DNA of 64,000 nucleotides from Iamia sp. SCSIO 61187. Its GTDB lineage: Bacteria; Actinomycetota; Acidimicrobiia; Acidimicrobiales; Iamiaceae. A model generated the notes under the pieces. The model did not search any database, was not told the origin of the DNA, and saw nothing but the letters and a program-made list of their open reading frames with translations. The stretch covers positions 2,480,001-2,544,000 of the forward strand of contig NZ_CP050948.1 of NCBI RefSeq assembly GCF_019443745.1, given 5' to 3'. The position numbers were made by a program, and so were the translations under genes. Positions 62,981-64,000 of this stretch are shown one piece after another; position 1 is the first letter of the stretch, and each line of letters starts with the position of its first letter.

Positions 62981-64000
62981 TCAGGCCGTCGGCAGCTCGT
63001 AGTCCTGGAACTGGGTGCGCAGGTCCTTCTTGGAGAACTTGCCCACGCTGGTCTTGGGGATCTCGTCGACGAAGGCCACGTCGTCGGGCAGCCACCACTT
63101 GGCCACCTTGCCGTCGAGGAACTCGAGGATCTCCTCCTTGGTGGCCTCCTCGCCCTCCTTGAGGACGACGCAGGCCAGCGGCCGCTCCTGCCACTTGGGG
63201 TGCTTGACGCCGATGACGGCGGCCTCGGCGACCTTGGGGTGGCCCATGATCTCGTTCTCCAGCTCGACTGTGGAGATCCACTCCCCGCCGGACTTCACCA
63301 CGTCCTTGGTCCGGTCGACGATGCGCATGTAGCCGTGCTGGTCGACGGTGGCCACGTCGCCGGTCTTGAGCCAGCCGTCCTCGGTGAAGCTCTCCGGCGA
63401 GCGGTCGTCGTTGTAGTACGCCCGGGCGATCCAGGCGCCCTTGGCCTGGATCTCGCCCTGGGCCTCGCCGTCCTTGGCGACCGGCTCGAGGCTCTCGGGG
63501 TCGACGACCCGCAGGTCGACACCGGCCAGGGGCACGCCGATGGTGGCCCGCAGGTCGGCGAGCTCCTCCTCGCCCAGGCCGTCGGCCAGGGTCGTCTTGA
63601 TGTGGCCGGCCGACGCCACGGGGCTGGTCTCGGTCATCCCCCACGCCTGGTAGATGGGCAGGCCGACCTGCTCGCGGTAGGCCTCCGACAGGGCCTTGGG
63701 CACGGCGGAGCCGCCGCACGGGATGGCCCGCAGGGCGGACAGGTCCCGGCCCTTCAGCTCGGGCAGGACACCCATCCAGATCGTCGGGACCCCGGCGGCG
63801 ATGGTGACCTTCTCGCTCTCGATCAGGTCGGCGAGCGGCGCCGGCGCCATGTTGGGGCCGGGCATGACGAGGTTGGCGCCGACGGCGACGCCGACGTGGG
63901 CCAGGCCCCAGGCGTTGGCGTGGAACATGGGCACGACCGGCAGGATCGTGTCGGTCTCGGAGGCGCCGATGGCGTCGACGGCCATCACGCCCATGGTGTG
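62981..64000 (-). CDS. Long-chain acyl-CoA synthetase (5' truncated by window edge)
   Basis: Only the C-terminal 339 residues are in the window; the frame is still open at base 64000. Visible are the AMP-binding segment [14 protein letters not shown], the [22 protein letters not shown] motif, the hinge [17 protein letters not shown] and the catalytic Lys in [18 protein letters not shown]. This is the ANL superfamily, medium/long-chain acyl-CoA ligase type (AlkK-like). The substrate chain length cannot be fixed. Confidence 0.92.
   Translation of the reverse strand, partial: HTMGVMAVDAIGASETDTILPVVPMFHANAWGLAHVGVAVGANLVMPGPNMAPAPLADLIESEKVTIAAGVPTIWMGVLPELKGRDLSALRAIPCGGSAVPKALSEAYREQVGLPIYQAWGMTETSPVASAGHIKTTLADGLGEEELADLRATIGVPLAGVDLRVVDPESLEPVAKDGEAQGEIQAKGAWIARAYYNDDRSPESFTEDGWLKTGDVATVDQHGYMRIVDRTKDVVKSGGEWISTVELENEIMGHPKVAEAAVIGVKHPKWQERPLACVVLKEGEEATKEEILEFLDGKVAKWWLPDDVAFVDEIPKTSVGKFSKKDLRTQFQDYELPTA

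Overview
The window is a 64-kb piece of very G+C-rich, densely packed chromosome with no rRNA, tRNA, CRISPR array or transposase that I can see. The housekeeping content points to Actinomycetota, and I infer a deep lineage such as the Acidimicrobiia (Iamia/Ilumatobacter-like). The evidence is an actinobacterial integration host factor (mIHF), a PriA without helicase motifs, and the order pyrF-mihF-[kinase]-rpoZ-coaBC-metK-priA. Genus-level assignment is not possible from the sequence alone. Many genes start with GTG or TTG, and 1-, 4- or 8-nt start/stop overlaps are common.

Layout. 1-7.7 kb: the 3' part of an ECF sigma factor with a TPR tail, a HAD phosphatase, a secreted FG-GAP/DUF4214 protein whose signal peptide and body are in different frames, a lipoprotein translationally coupled to it, a DinB-like protein and an AraC-type regulator. 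7.7-11.5 kb: a complete riboflavin operon (ribD-ribE-ribBA-ribH, minus strand) behind a clear FMN riboswitch. 11.8-18.0 kb: mog, a phosphotransferase, rsmB, fmt and def on the minus strand, then a methyltransferase and an MFS exporter on the plus strand. 18.1-24.0 kb: priA, metK, coaBC, rpoZ, an archaeal-type CMP kinase homologue in the slot where gmk normally lies, and mihF. 24.2-30.7 kb: carA-carB-pyrD-pyrF. 30.7-33.6 kb: five small accessory genes (AlaX-like editing protein, PPOX oxidase, SET methyltransferase, epoxide-hydrolase-like protein, kinase). 33.6-35.5 kb: pyrR-pyrC. 36.1-40.6 kb: three membrane-protein genes, two with proline-rich N-termini and large extracytoplasmic domains. 40.6-46.0 kb: aroC-aroK-aroB-aroQ-pepQ-efp-nusB. 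46.3-51.3 kb: a prepilin peptidase and an MBOAT / GH5 lipoprotein / SGNH module. 51.4-57.0 kb: two divergent GGDEF-EAL genes, one interrupted by a frameshift. 57.1-64.0 kb: a KhtTU-type K+/H+ antiporter, several small enzymes, and the 3' part of an acyl-CoA synthetase.

Regulation. Pyrimidine synthesis is split into two units, carAB-pyrDF and pyrR-pyrC. Both begin with a nearly identical RNA hairpin that carries the PyrR-binding signature, and in both the ribosome binding site lies within or just after the hairpin region. This suggests PyrR-controlled translation. Riboflavin synthesis is under an FMN riboswitch.

The most unusual structural signal is a set of perfect or near-perfect palindromes. 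Three loci (18.0, 20.0 and 26.0 kb) each carry two tandem copies of a 39-48-nt palindrome separated by a 22-23-nt spacer. The two copies within a locus are nearly or fully identical, but each locus has its own sequence. Related single palindromes lie inside priA, inside the 3' end of aroK, and between a kinase gene and pyrC.
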